From Sphingobacterium sp. B16(2022) (GTDB lineage: Bacteria; Bacteroidota; Bacteroidia; Sphingobacteriales; Sphingobacteriaceae): 64,000 bases of DNA. Made by a program: the position numbers and the translations under genes. Location: assembly GCF_012030425.1 (NCBI RefSeq), contig NZ_JAAUVN010000001.1, positions 806,001-870,000 of the forward strand, written 5' to 3'. The notes under the pieces were generated by a model. The model was not told the DNA's origin and searched no databases. It worked only from the letters and a program-made list of their open reading frames with translations. Shown here piece after piece: positions 35,912 through 45,310 of this stretch (positions are counted from its first letter, which is position 1; every line of letters begins with the position of its first letter).

Positions 35912-36706
35912 CTAAACCTTCCATTCCGGAAAATTCGAAACGATCTCATTGGCATGGAGCTTGAATTTCTTTGGACTTGTTCCTGCAAATTCTTTGAAAT
36001 CCCTGATAAAATGAGATTGGTCAAAATAATCACTTTGATAAGCGATGTCGGTCAATTTTTCAAAGGGGTTTTGACGTATGATTTCTAAGGCAGATTGAAA
36101 GCGACCTATTTTCGAAAATAACTTGGGCGAGATGCCAATGTACTGATTGAAATATCGTTCCAATGAACGTTCGGACATTTTAAGCTCATTTTGCACATCT
36201 TGCAAACTCATTCCTTTTTCCAGTTGTGCGATTGCAAAATCTGGTTTTTCACTATTGATATTTGTTCGTTGCAACTGCCGCAATAAGAATGTAGAGAGTA
36301 ATGCTATCTTTTCATCAGTGCTTGCAGTATTTGAAATCTGTTCAGTTATAGTAGTTTTTAGTAGATCGTCTATGTCAATATATTGGTTCGTCAGTTCGCT
36401 TGCATCTATTCTGAAGATGGATTTAAGTGCGCTCGGCTGAAAGTAAATTCCAATATTTTGGAAACTGTTTATTGCTCTTTGTTCAGTATATCGTGTAGTT
36501 TGTCCATATACGAATAATTGTGGTAATTCCTGATTGTTCTTGTCTCGAAATGCCTTTTTGTTAGTTTGAAAAATAAGACCTGGCATACCGTCTGAGATTA
36601 TCTTAAATATTTTTTCAGAAAAATCCAGACTATTACCCTCCAATACCCAAAAGTAGCGAACATATTTCCGCAGTGGTTCTATTGGATATATTTGTTGATA
36701 AAACAT
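35912..36706 (-). CDS. AraC-family transcriptional regulator
   Basis: Protein of 264 residues. N-terminus MFYQQIYPIEPLRKYVRYFW matches the DUF6597-type sensor found in many Bacteroidota AraC proteins. The C-terminal AraC domain starts near 165: SLQDVQNELKMSERSLERYFN and KLTDIAYQSDYFDQSHFIRDFKE. Probably controls the NmrA-like and ASCH genes that follow it on the same strand. Confidence 0.9.
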   Translation of the reverse strand: MFYQQIYPIEPLRKYVRYFWVLEGNSLDFSEKIFKIISDGMPGLIFQTNKKAFRDKNNQELPQLFVYGQTTRYTEQRAINSFQNIGIYFQPSALKSIFRIDASELTNQYIDIDDLLKTTITEQISNTASTDEKIALLSTFLLRQLQRTNINSEKPDFAIAQLEKGMSLQDVQNELKMSERSLERYFNQYIGISPKLFSKIGRFQSALEIIRQNPFEKLTDIAYQSDYFDQSHFIRDFKEFAGTSPKKFKLHANEIVSNFPEWKV

Positions 36707-36779
36707 GTGTTATTTTTTAACTCTGAAATATAGAGATTTTTATGCTGAAATCAAATTCACCTGTTTTTTCGATCACTGT

Positions 36780-36887
36780 ATGAGTTCAATTAGAAAAGCG
36801 CCTATTAGATTTCCGGAAAAGGCTCTGAATATTATTAAATACATCGCTCCGGGGCTTGGTGTAGTGGAGACCGTACTGGATGATTAG
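36780..36887 (+). pseudogene. Fragment of the 74-residue phage-like small protein
   Basis: Encodes IRFPEKALNIIKYIAPGLGV followed by VETVLDD and a stop, clearly homologous to the N-terminal half of the protein at 32851 (LNIIKYIALGLGV). The charged tail is missing here but present at 38699, so one ancestral copy has been split. The surrounding 36888-37182 spacer holds only the terminator below. Confidence 0.75.
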
Positions 36888-36948
36888 GAAATTGTTGTAT
36901 TACCATCATGCACATTCTCAAATATAACATCGCAAAAGATTTATAAAA

Positions 36949-36978
36949 AAACCCTCGAAAGGATATCTTCGAGGGTTT
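36949..36978. terminator. Hairpin terminator
   Basis: 11-bp arms 36949-36959 and 36968-36978 (AAACCCTCGAA/TTCGAGGGTTT), flanked by A and T runs on both sides. Probably ends the leftward lipoprotein transcript. Confidence 0.85.
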
Positions 36979-37182
36979 CAAATTTTAAAATTTATCAAAA
37001 AATAAAATTTATGAACAGCTTAAAATTATGCAAAGGCATAATGATCTGCTATGGTACTAAGATACAAAAGCTTAATTAAAGATGCAACTTAATTGCAATT
37101 TAAACTTTATCTACTTTTTGTATTCCTGTTGCTACTAACAGTGAGGAGCATACACGTAGATCTTTGTCGCTAACGTAATTTT

Positions 37183-38292
37183 TTACTCTAAACCCAAAGA
37201 GAGTGTTGTTATTACTTTTTGACCATTCGTGGTGTTTGCTTGTAATGCAAGTGTGTAAATTCCAGCTTTCAATGAAGTATTATTTTTTACACTTACCATT
37301 CCTGTTCCTTTGTCTATGGTAAATACTGTTTCAGAGTCATTAAATACATGACCATCTTTCTCTATAGAAGAAATTTCAAAGCCGGATATCAATTTCTCTG
37401 GAAAAAAAGTGGGTTGAACCATGCTACCACCTTCAACCGAGCTGCGTCTAAAGCTGGTATTGATCTTTTTAATGGATTTGGTAGACGGATCGAGATATAA
37501 ATCGCCAAAAAAGAATTCAATTTTTGGAATGTACCTGACCGAAAAACTTGCTGAGCCGATAGCGAAACCATCTTTCTCCAATTTAGGATTTAATTCCATG
37601 TATTTGTCATGCTCTTGGTTTGGGTTACCTTTCCAATAGACCTTTAGCGCATTGTCCTGCAATGAAAATCCCACCTCTCTTGCTTGTGCTTCAGGAAGCT
37701 TTAGTATTAAGTTCTTAGAAGGAACTGGCTTTGCTAAAGTTAAATAACTTTCTGTGTCAGAATATAAGGTATTAAGCATTTTTAGTTGACCTTTTTTTAA
37801 TTCATGAAAATATTTAAATTGAAGATCTTCCAACTCTAAAACACGTATTGACAACAATTTCTGAGCGACTTCTTTACCATCAGTTGATTTGGCGGACACT
37901 GTTACGCTGTATTGTGCAGGAATTTTTTTGCCATTTAAGCTGGAGGTGGTTCCATTAGGATATAATTCTTCGCTTTTAATAAACAATTTTCCAGATTTAT
38001 CGACAAAAATTGCTTTTTCAAGTTGATTATGCAATGTTATTTGGGGTGTAATCTGTACATTCTCGGTGGGTTCAAAATCTATAGAAAAATTGACACCATT
38101 TCCTTGATTAATAATGAATGTGTTTAAGTCAATTGTATCATGTTTCCCATACTCCAGATTGATGTCTGCGGGTAGGTCAAAGGAAATCTCAGGTAATGCC
38201 ATCGCGCCATCTTTTTTACAGCTCATTAAAGCCAACATCAATAATCCATAGACTAAAAAATGCGGAGGTCTCATGTTAAATGTTTCTATCAT
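37183..38292 (-). CDS. Surface lipoprotein of unknown function
   Basis: Protein of 369 residues with signal peptide and lipobox LMSC, followed by KKDGAM. The mature part is beta-rich and contains two cadherin/Ig-like stretches; it resembles SusE/F-like or DUF4958-type Bacteroidota lipoproteins in style only. No enzymatic motif. An alternative start MRPPHF lies 18 bp later. Isolated from any SusC/D pair, so the ligand or role is unknown. It separates the two decayed fragments of the phage-like set. Confidence 0.6.
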   Translation of the reverse strand: MIETFNMRPPHFLVYGLLMLALMSCKKDGAMALPEISFDLPADINLEYGKHDTIDLNTFIINQGNGVNFSIDFEPTENVQITPQITLHNQLEKAIFVDKSGKLFIKSEELYPNGTTSSLNGKKIPAQYSVTVSAKSTDGKEVAQKLLSIRVLELEDLQFKYFHELKKGQLKMLNTLYSDTESYLTLAKPVPSKNLILKLPEAQAREVGFSLQDNALKVYWKGNPNQEHDKYMELNPKLEKDGFAIGSASFSVRYIPKIEFFFGDLYLDPSTKSIKKINTSFRRSSVEGGSMVQPTFFPEKLISGFEISSIEKDGHVFNDSETVFTIDKGTGMVSVKNNTSLKAGIYTLALQANTTNGQKVITTLSLGLE

Positions 38293-38477
38293 ATCTATTT
38301 ATTTAATAATAGGCGAAAGTAATAAATAATTCTGAAAAAGCAACAGTGTTGCATTTGTGAAGTTGTATTTTGTGTTATGTATAAAAATTCTGAACAGTTT
38401 AGGAATCCATATTTTATAGTCGTACTGTAGGAACATTGAGTTGGCAGCAGGGAATGTAAATAGTTAAAACATAAAAA

Positions 38478-38766
38478 TGTCAACAAAACAAATCTTGCAT
38501 CTCCAACGGATTTTTAGAGAGCAAGGGTCGAAAGGTATCCTCACTTTTGAAGGTGAGGTAATCTGCCGTACTATCGAACTGCCCTGGCGCAATAATTTGG
38601 AGAGGCTTAGCTGTATCCCGGTAGGGAGTTATAAACTTGAAAAACGAAAATAATACCGGACATGGTGAGCAGATCGGAATTCCGGCTGTACTAGGTCGCG
38701 AAAAAGGAGAGGAGGAGCCTACACCACCAAAGCAGATCTTGCCGAATCAAGAAAAGGAGGTGCGGG
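38478..38766 (+). pseudogene. Decayed DUF5675 fused to the tail of the 74-residue protein
   Basis: From MSTKQILHLQRI this is a copy of the DUF5675 gene for about 220 bp, including GEVICRTIELPWRNN, then one extra base after AAACGAAA gives an early stop. Near 38699 the sequence switches directly to the charged tail of the 74-residue protein (GEEEPTPPKQILPNQEKEV), deleting the rest of both genes and the repeat between them. Confidence 0.82.
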
Positions 38767-38931
38767 ATGAAAGGCAATGATATCCGTATCGGAACTCTAG
38801 GAGGTAAGCTCTGTTCCATCTGGGCAAGTTTTTCTCTTGCTGATGTTATGCATACTGCCTTGATGGCTGTAGTCGGGACGGACCTGAGCTATGTGACTAG
38901 TCGACTTCTAGAGAGAATAAGGAAAAAGTGA
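38767..38931 (+). CDS. Second copy of the tiny holin-like protein (54 residues)
   Basis: MKGNDIRIGTLGGKLCSIWA through LLERIRKK; full-length homologue of the gene at 33062 with scattered substitutions (VGTDLSYVTS for VGTVVSYVTS). It is intact although everything upstream is decayed, so it may or may not be translated. A hairpin follows the stop. Confidence 0.55.
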   Translation: MKGNDIRIGTLGGKLCSIWASFSLADVMHTALMAVVGTDLSYVTSRLLERIRKK

Positions 38932-38938
38932 TCATGAT

Positions 38939-38970
38939 ACAGGAGCAGGCAACTAGGTATTTGCTCCTGT
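38939..38970 (+). terminator. Hairpin after the decayed set
   Basis: 9-bp arms 38939-38947 and 38962-38970 (ACAGGAGCA/TGCTCCTGT), followed by AAATATGTT; no T-run. Confidence 0.6.
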
Positions 38971-39038
38971 AAATATGTTAGGGAGAACTCAACTTTGCTA
39001 AACTATATTTAAGGTATAGTATATTCTCCTATAAAAAA

Positions 39039-39452
39039 TCAAGGGTTTTTTACAAAATCCAATAATATTTTCTTCTGTTTTTTTATAAAACCTGCTTTGT
39101 CTTTTTTTACAGCATTAATAATCTCCTTCTGTTCTACGGGTATCGTGTAATATTTATCTGCCCATAATTGCATTTCAATCAATAACGGGAGTAAATCTAT
39201 TCCCTTTTTAGTAAGCGTGTATAACACTTTTGCTTTACTTTCCGGATGTTCTAATTTACTGATCAGTCCATTTTCTTCGAGCATCAACAATCTTGAAGCC
39301 AAGATATTCGTTGCGATCTTTTCCTCAGATTTTAAGAAGTCACCATACGTGCATTGCTTCGATAGCATCAAATCCCGGATGAGCAATAATGACCACTTAT
39401 CTCCTAAAATATCTAGTGAACAGCTGATAGGGCATTGCGATCTATTTTTCAT
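39039..39452 (-). CDS. HxlR-family transcriptional regulator
   Basis: Protein of 137 residues from MKNRSQCPISCSLDILGDKW. The frame extends 24 residues further upstream, but that part overlaps the operator palindromes and lacks the family start. CPISCSLDILGDKWSLLLIRDL is the HxlR signature with the redox-active Cys region, followed by the winged-helix segments (ASRLLMLEENGLISK, VLYTLTKKG). HxlR proteins sense electrophiles or redox change and often control oxidoreductases; the divergent genes here are exactly such enzymes. Confidence 0.9.
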   Translation of the reverse strand: MKNRSQCPISCSLDILGDKWSLLLIRDLMLSKQCTYGDFLKSEEKIATNILASRLLMLEENGLISKLEHPESKAKVLYTLTKKGIDLLPLLIEMQLWADKYYTIPVEQKEIINAVKKDKAGFIKKQKKILLDFVKNP

Positions 39453-39476
39453 AATAATGTACTTTTTTTTAAAAAC

Positions 39477-39526
39477 ACTTGCATTTTGCAAGTTGATATT
39501 TATATTTGCACTTGCAAAATGCAAGT
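39477..39526. promoter_or_regulatory. Twin palindromic operators in the HxlR/oxidoreductase divergent promoter
   Basis: Two 17-bp palindromes of the form ACTTGCA-N3-TGCAAGT lie at 39477-39493 and 39510-39526, centres 33 bp apart (about three helical turns). A TATATTTG -7 box (39502-39509) for the rightward genes lies between them. They are strong candidates for HxlR binding sites that would repress both directions. Confidence 0.82.
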
Positions 39527-39554
39527 AAATTTACGATTTTAAATTATTAATACC

Positions 39555-39836
39555 ATGGAGAACAGTGCAATTTTTGATTCTTACCATAAAAATGGATTAC
39601 AATTACGCAACCGTATAGTGATGGCTCCCATGACTAGAAGCCGTTCTGATAATCCCGAAAATAAAGCAACTGAGCTAACGACACTTTATACAAACAGCGT
39701 GCTTCTGCCGGATTAATCATTACAACTGGTGCATATTCGTACTCAGATCTGCACAAAGGAAAAAAAGCGTTTGGCACCTTCGGATGTAAATCCAGGGCAG
39801 CGGGTTTTTACTACGGGTCTTCATTTTGTTAACGAA
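39555..39836 (+). pseudogene. Old-yellow-enzyme (NADH:flavin oxidoreductase) remnant
   Basis: LRNRIVMAPMTRSRSDNPENKATELTTLY is the classical start of OYE enzymes. A one-base shift near 39695 moves the frame to QRASAGLIITTGAYSY, also an OYE segment; the frame then closes near 39830. The whole barrel after residue about 90 is missing. Located right after the HxlR operators, so once probably the first gene of that regulon. Confidence 0.85.
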
Positions 39837-39868
39837 TGAAGAACCACTTTAAGCAATTTATATCAATT

Positions 39869-40636
39869 ATGGAACTAAAAGGAAAAACAATACTAATAAC
39901 AGGGGGAACATCTGGAATAGGGCTGGAGGCCGCAAAACAATTTTTAGAAAAAGGTGTTCATGTCATTATTACAGGACGAAATCAAGCTAAATTGGATGCA
40001 GCAAAAGCAATGTACCCCGGTGTCATTCCGATTAAAAGTGATGTCGCTTCTGAGGAAGAAGCACAGTTACTCTTTAAGGAAATCGAAAAACTCGGTGGAA
40101 TAGATATTTTATATAATAATGCCGGAGTTGGAGTCGAACCTTCTAATCTCGGGATTTCAAATGTAAAACATCTGCAAGGAGCCGCCTATGAGATGAATAT
40201 CAATTATTTAGGAGTTATTCGTTTGAATAATCTTTTTCTTGATATGTTGAAGTCAAGACCTGAAACTGCGATTATCAATACCACATCGCTGTTGAGTTAT
40301 GTACCTTCTTTGCTTGAGGCAACTTACTCATCATCGAAGACTGCGCTTGCATTTTATACAACAGCTCTACGTGCACATCTTGGAATTTTAAAAAGCCATG
40401 TGAAAGTATTCGAGCTTGTACCCCCACTTGTTGCTACAGCAATGACTGTAGATAGAAATGATCCTAAATTAAGTCCCGAAGAACTGGTAAAAGCTTTAGT
40501 TGCTGGATTAGAGAAAGACCGCTTTCACATTCGAGTGGGCTCTTCCAAATTGGTTTATATTTTAAACCGTATCTTCCCTAAACTAACTTTTAATCTTGTT
40601 AACCCGAAGAAAATAAATCCCTTATTAAAATCCTGA
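39869..40636 (+). CDS. Short-chain dehydrogenase/reductase
   Basis: Protein of 255 residues from MELKGKTILITGGTSGIG (an ATG 33 bp upstream is in frame but lies in the remnant). TGGTSGIG cofactor motif, NNAG near 87 and YSSSK catalytic Tyr-Lys near 156-160 with a preceding Ser in TTSLLS; a full classical SDR. DltE/YbbO-like proteins of this type reduce carbonyls. Four bases before the MDR gene, so an operon under the HxlR operators. Confidence 0.9.
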   Translation: MELKGKTILITGGTSGIGLEAAKQFLEKGVHVIITGRNQAKLDAAKAMYPGVIPIKSDVASEEEAQLLFKEIEKLGGIDILYNNAGVGVEPSNLGISNVKHLQGAAYEMNINYLGVIRLNNLFLDMLKSRPETAIINTTSLLSYVPSLLEATYSSSKTALAFYTTALRAHLGILKSHVKVFELVPPLVATAMTVDRNDPKLSPEELVKALVAGLEKDRFHIRVGSSKLVYILNRIFPKLTFNLVNPKKINPLLKS

Positions 40637-40639
40637 TCA

Positions 40640-41650
40640 ATGAAAGCATTTCGCATTAACCGCTATAGTAAAACGGATACGTTAGCACTTGTTGAAGTTC
40701 CGGCACCCAAGATTAAAGAGCATGAAGTATTGGTGGAAATCTATGCTGCCAGTATCAATCAATTGGATGCTAAGTTAAAACATGGTGATTTCAAATTATT
40801 ATTACCCTATAAAATGCCTCTTATTCTAGGTCACGATGTGGCAGGTGTTATCGTGCAGGTTGGTTCAAAAGTGAAAAACTTTCAGGTCGGCGATGAAATC
40901 TATGCTAGGCTTCCCGATTTTAGTATTGGTGGTTTTGCGGAATATGTTGCCATAGATGAAAATGATATTGCTTTAAAACCGACGAATATGACGATGGAAG
41001 AGGCCGCTTCCATACCACTCGTCGGATTGACCGCCTGGCAGGCTCTTGTTGAAATTGCTCAGATTAAAAAAGGTCAAAAAGTATTTATTCAGGCCGGATC
41101 GGGTGGAGTAGGAACGATTGCTATCCAATTGGCTAAATATTTGGGTGCAAAGGTGGCAACCACTGCGAGTAAAAATAGTTTTGATCAACTGAGCGCGCTC
41201 GGTGCAGATCTTTTGATTGACTATAAAACTGAAAAATTTGAAGATATAATCAGTGATTATGATGTTGTATTGCATAGTCAGGATACCAAAACATTGGAGA
41301 AATGCTTCGGTATTTTAAAACCAGGAGGGAAAGTTATATCAATCTCGGGTCCTCCTACTGTAGATTTTGCTCAAGATCTGGGTTTAGCCTGGTATATGAA
41401 ATTGATAATAAGTTTATTGAGTAGGGGCATAGAAAAAAAAGCAAACAAGCTGAAAATTGACTACACTTTTCTATTTATGCGCGCAAACGGTCAACAATTA
41501 GCAGAAATTACCAAATTGATTGAAGCTAATCAGTTAAAAGCAGTTATAGATCAAATTTTCCCATTCGAGAAAACCAATGATGCACTGACTTATGTAGAAA
41601 GTGGTCGTGCAAAAGGCAAGGTTGTCGTGACCAGATCTTTAAAAGATTAA
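40640..41650 (+). CDS. Quinone-oxidoreductase-like MDR protein
   Basis: Protein of 336 residues. GROES-like N-terminal half (GHDVAGVIVQVGSKV) and a Rossmann half with QAGSGGVGTIAIQLAK. Zinc ligands of alcohol dehydrogenases are absent, so it is an NADP-dependent quinone or enone reductase type. Its start follows the SDR stop by 3 bp. Together with the SDR it is probably part of a HxlR-controlled electrophile response. Confidence 0.92.
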   Translation: MKAFRINRYSKTDTLALVEVPAPKIKEHEVLVEIYAASINQLDAKLKHGDFKLLLPYKMPLILGHDVAGVIVQVGSKVKNFQVGDEIYARLPDFSIGGFAEYVAIDENDIALKPTNMTMEEAASIPLVGLTAWQALVEIAQIKKGQKVFIQAGSGGVGTIAIQLAKYLGAKVATTASKNSFDQLSALGADLLIDYKTEKFEDIISDYDVVLHSQDTKTLEKCFGILKPGGKVISISGPPTVDFAQDLGLAWYMKLIISLLSRGIEKKANKLKIDYTFLFMRANGQQLAEITKLIEANQLKAVIDQIFPFEKTNDALTYVESGRAKGKVVVTRSLKD

Positions 41651-41801
41651 TCCGCTTGGATATAGTGACATGAATCAATGGAGAAAAATCTTTGATTTTA
41701 TATTCAAGAAGATGGATGATCATGGATTATAGGCTGAGGTTCTTATTAAGTTGTTTTGAAATGTAAATTTTCACAGTATTGTTTACTATAATTGTGAAGC
41801 A

Positions 41802-42614
41802 ATGAAAGATCGAAAAAAGATAGCAATAAAAGATAAACTGGATGTTCAAAGGTTAATAAAAGTTGTTGATTTTGACCTGTCCAAAAATATAACTAGACCG
41901 CATAAGCATAATGGCTATTTAGAGCTTGTTTTTCTATCTTCTACGTCGGGAAAGCATATAATTGATGGTCAGGAATCAATTATAAAGACACCTTGTTTAC
42001 TCATCATTCAGAAAGATAATGTACATCATTGGGAGCTGGTCAATCCGGTAAAGGGTTTTGTGCTGTTGGTAAAAGATGCTTTTGTGAGCCAAAGTTTGGA
42101 TCTGGAAATAAATCGGCTGGTCGGTACTATTTGTCACTTCAACACCATATACTTCGATAAAGGTGCCGTTTTTGAAAATCTACTGAAGCTTTTAGCTGTG
42201 GAAGATAATAAAATTTGCCAAGAAGGCTTGTTTAAAGCTTTCTTGGCAAAAGTATTAGAATATAAAGCCAGTTCAAAACAGGCTAAATATACGCAGCAAA
42301 ATCTTTATGACCGATTCTGTGAATTACTCAACAAAGAGATCAGAGTTGTAAACCATGTTGCCCACTACGCTTCTCAGCTGAATACGAGTCCACAAAACCT
42401 CAGTGCTAACTGCAAGACTAATGCCGATCAAACGGCGTCGGAGGTATTAGCAGGGTATATTATTAAGGAAGCCAAAAGACTGTTGTTCTATACCGCAAAT
42501 ACGATATCTGAGGTCGCATATGCCTTAGGGTTTTCTGATAAATCAAATTTTTCAAAATATTTTAAGCGTTATACGGGTATGACTCCTTCGGAATTCAAAA
42601 AACAAGGAAACTAA
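41802..42614 (+). CDS. AraC-family transcriptional regulator
   Basis: Protein of 270 residues. Cupin-like N-terminus with ITRPHKHNGYLELVFL and an AraC DNA-binding C-terminus: VNHVAHYASQLNTSPQNLSAN and ISEVAYALGFSDKSNFSKYFK then YTGMTPSEFKK. Its last codons overlap the convergent TonB-receptor gene by four bases. Confidence 0.92.
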   Translation: MKDRKKIAIKDKLDVQRLIKVVDFDLSKNITRPHKHNGYLELVFLSSTSGKHIIDGQESIIKTPCLLIIQKDNVHHWELVNPVKGFVLLVKDAFVSQSLDLEINRLVGTICHFNTIYFDKGAVFENLLKLLAVEDNKICQEGLFKAFLAKVLEYKASSKQAKYTQQNLYDRFCELLNKEIRVVNHVAHYASQLNTSPQNLSANCKTNADQTASEVLAGYIIKEAKRLLFYTANTISEVAYALGFSDKSNFSKYFKRYTGMTPSEFKKQGN

Positions 42615-45055
42615 AATTCTTTTTCTCCAAATTCGCTTTTCGGTAGTTTAAATAATTTATTCAGTTTATGCATATTGAAGCTTAGATTAAGCAAAACTAT
42701 ATTTTTTTCATAAATGTAGTTTGTCGTGGTGTAGAAGTCACTGGAGTAGGTGGTAATTCGTTGTTCGTTTACACCCCAGTCACCAAGCTCAATGAATTGC
42801 CATTGCAATTGAGCCGTTAGTGCTCCCTTCCAAAAAGCTTTACTTAAATTAAAGTTCGGTACGATAAATCGGGAATCCATACCCTGTACGGTGGGTTTTT
42901 CTGATAAATAATTTAGCTGTAGTCCTGTACTCCAGTTTTTTAAGAAATCAGCCTGAATACCCGCATTAATGGAGTATACCCAGTCCTGATTTGTTCTGGT
43001 ATCCTGATAATTTAACACCTGTCCTGAAATTTTGTAATGGTATACATTTAGTCCACCATTAACCTTCAGCCAGGAAATCAATCGACCTTCGCCACCTATC
43101 TCCGCACCATATCGAGAGGCATAATCGGCATTTGTAAAGACACGGCGAAGAATGGTATCTGCATAAACGGAATTTACTCTTTGGATCGGATTTTTAGTGT
43201 GTTGGTAATAGCCGTTAAAAAAAATGCTTCCTGTTTTTAGTTTTTTAATCAGTCCTGTTTCAGTATTTACAGTGAACTCGGGCAATAATTTCGGATCTCC
43301 CTGTTCTAAGGTTTCGGAGTGTTCCCGTTCTGGAATAGGATTCAGCTCAAAGTTATTGTTACGTTGCACCCGTCTGGATGCAGCTACTTTCCATGACCAA
43401 CCGGATCCCAGATCGTGCATTAAATTAAAGGTTGGATATAGTTGATGAATAGCATAGGGATATTTCTGATCCGTATGAAGTAAATGCAGATCACGCTGGT
43501 AATATTCGTAGCGGAGACCTAGGGACAGCTGGGTAGCTGAAAATTGCTGATTATACTGTGTGAAAATAGCATGTACACGATTGGTCGCTGTTAGTTTACC
43601 AGTAAATTCTGGAACTAATTGCTGGTTGCCGCTGCCATTTTGAGAAGCGTAATAGTCGAAACTTCCTTTTTGGTTATCGTTCCTTAACTGGTAACCGGTC
43701 GATAATTCCTGATGATCAGATTTCCAGGTGTGCTGTAGGGAAAGTCTTAATCCATGAAGTGGATTTTTATACTTATTGTGGGTCCACTGTACTGTATCCA
43801 CATCATGCTCGATATTTCCATTTTTGGTTGAGCCATAAATATGAGCATATTCATAGATAACACCCATTTGAAGGGAATTAGCGGTGTTGATTTGATATTG
43901 ATAATTAAAATCAAACATGTAAAATTCTCCTTGTTTATTCTGGAGATTAGAATTGAAATAGTCTGTTCGGCTTATTTCCTCACCTGTAGATGGACGGATG
44001 GTCCTGTTGTTATAGTAAATATCGGCAAGTCGATCTTGAAATTTTCGGGAAGCTAGCATACCTAAGCTCACAGCATGTTTGTCAGATATTTCGTACGAAC
44101 TGTTTACTCTCATGCCGAAGTTATATTTATCAAAGCTTCTTTCACCTTTTGAAGGAAAAATGGTCTGACGGTCCCCAATGACCGTATTGACATCACCTTC
44201 CCTAAATCCAGCATTATCATTTCTGAGATAATTTGCAGCACCATTTAATGCTAATTTTTTCTTTTTGTATTGGAAAGCAATGTCGCCTCCGAAACGCTTT
44301 TGCGGCTCACGATTATTATAGTCATCTATACTCGGTAAACCGGCTTGAAGATTGACTAACCAGGAAAATCCAGCGGCAGTAGATTTTTTTGTTTTTAGAT
44401 TGATGATGCCACCTTTGCCATCCGGATCAAACTGGGCGGTGGGACTGGTGATATATTCTATTTCGGTGACATCGTTGGCCGCTATCTGATTTAAGATAGT
44501 TGCAGGATCCAGGAAAGAGGGTTTCCCATTTATTAATACAATGACACCCGTATTACCACGCATACTGATATTGCCACTCGCATCAACCGATGCTGAGGGT
44601 AAATTTTTCACAATATCCAATGCAGTGCCACCTGTGGCATTTTTGTATTGACTTGTCATATACGCCTGTCTATCACTACTGTGTTTTTGTGTTGCTGTAT
44701 TGGCAGTAATGGCTACCTCTTGAAGATTTTGCCCAGTTGAAGCCAGTAATAAGGTTCCAATATCGATTTTCTTTTGATCCTTGATTTCAATAGACCGGTG
44801 TATTTGTTTGTAACCGATGAATTTGACATTGATTTTGTATTTTCCCTTCTTGATATTGGAAAATCGAAAAGCTCCAAGTGAATCTGTCATCATTCCATCG
44901 ATTACCTTGTTGTAGGTATCAAGTAGGCCAATACTGGCATAAGGTATTGGACTGTTTGACAAGGAGTCTTTAACCAGACCGGAAAGCTTTATGCTCTGGG
45001 CAATTCCAAATTGAACTGTTAATAAGAAGTAAAGTGCAATTAAATATCTAATCAT
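42611..45055 (-). CDS. TonB-dependent receptor, outer-membrane beta-barrel family
   Basis: Protein of 814 residues with signal peptide (FGIAQS), a carboxypeptidase-like regulatory domain (LSGLVKDSLSNSPIPYASIG), then a plug with ALDIVKNLPSASVDASGNIS and TEIEYITSPTAQFDPDGKGG, and a barrel of the OMP_b-brl_3 type. Such receptors lacking SusD partners usually import siderophores, metals or peptides. No adjacent transport partner is visible, so ligand unknown. Confidence 0.9.
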   Translation of the reverse strand: MIRYLIALYFLLTVQFGIAQSIKLSGLVKDSLSNSPIPYASIGLLDTYNKVIDGMMTDSLGAFRFSNIKKGKYKINVKFIGYKQIHRSIEIKDQKKIDIGTLLLASTGQNLQEVAITANTATQKHSSDRQAYMTSQYKNATGGTALDIVKNLPSASVDASGNISMRGNTGVIVLINGKPSFLDPATILNQIAANDVTEIEYITSPTAQFDPDGKGGIINLKTKKSTAAGFSWLVNLQAGLPSIDDYNNREPQKRFGGDIAFQYKKKKLALNGAANYLRNDNAGFREGDVNTVIGDRQTIFPSKGERSFDKYNFGMRVNSSYEISDKHAVSLGMLASRKFQDRLADIYYNNRTIRPSTGEEISRTDYFNSNLQNKQGEFYMFDFNYQYQINTANSLQMGVIYEYAHIYGSTKNGNIEHDVDTVQWTHNKYKNPLHGLRLSLQHTWKSDHQELSTGYQLRNDNQKGSFDYYASQNGSGNQQLVPEFTGKLTATNRVHAIFTQYNQQFSATQLSLGLRYEYYQRDLHLLHTDQKYPYAIHQLYPTFNLMHDLGSGWSWKVAASRRVQRNNNFELNPIPEREHSETLEQGDPKLLPEFTVNTETGLIKKLKTGSIFFNGYYQHTKNPIQRVNSVYADTILRRVFTNADYASRYGAEIGGEGRLISWLKVNGGLNVYHYKISGQVLNYQDTRTNQDWVYSINAGIQADFLKNWSTGLQLNYLSEKPTVQGMDSRFIVPNFNLSKAFWKGALTAQLQWQFIELGDWGVNEQRITTYSSDFYTTTNYIYEKNIVLLNLSFNMHKLNKLFKLPKSEFGEKEF

Positions 45056-45310
45056 TGGGCTTAAGTTTGGGCAAAAGTAGAAAAGATAAAAAGCTTTCTG
45101 CCCAAGATCGCATATTATACCCCAATTTTTTCAAATGCACTTTTTTATACCATTTCTTACCACTTTTTATCACAGGAGCGGATAAGTCGTCGGCATTTGG
45201 AGAATGATATGGTGATCCCTGACGGGGTTATTGAATAAGGAGTACTGAAGTAGCCCGTGACGTAGTCTCTAGGAGGTTTTGATCCTGATAACGTTTTAAT
45301 AATTAAACGG

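Noticed and set aside
33306..38292. Insertion sequence or integrase between the phage-like fragments
   Set aside because: No transposase or integrase frame and no terminal repeats were seen.
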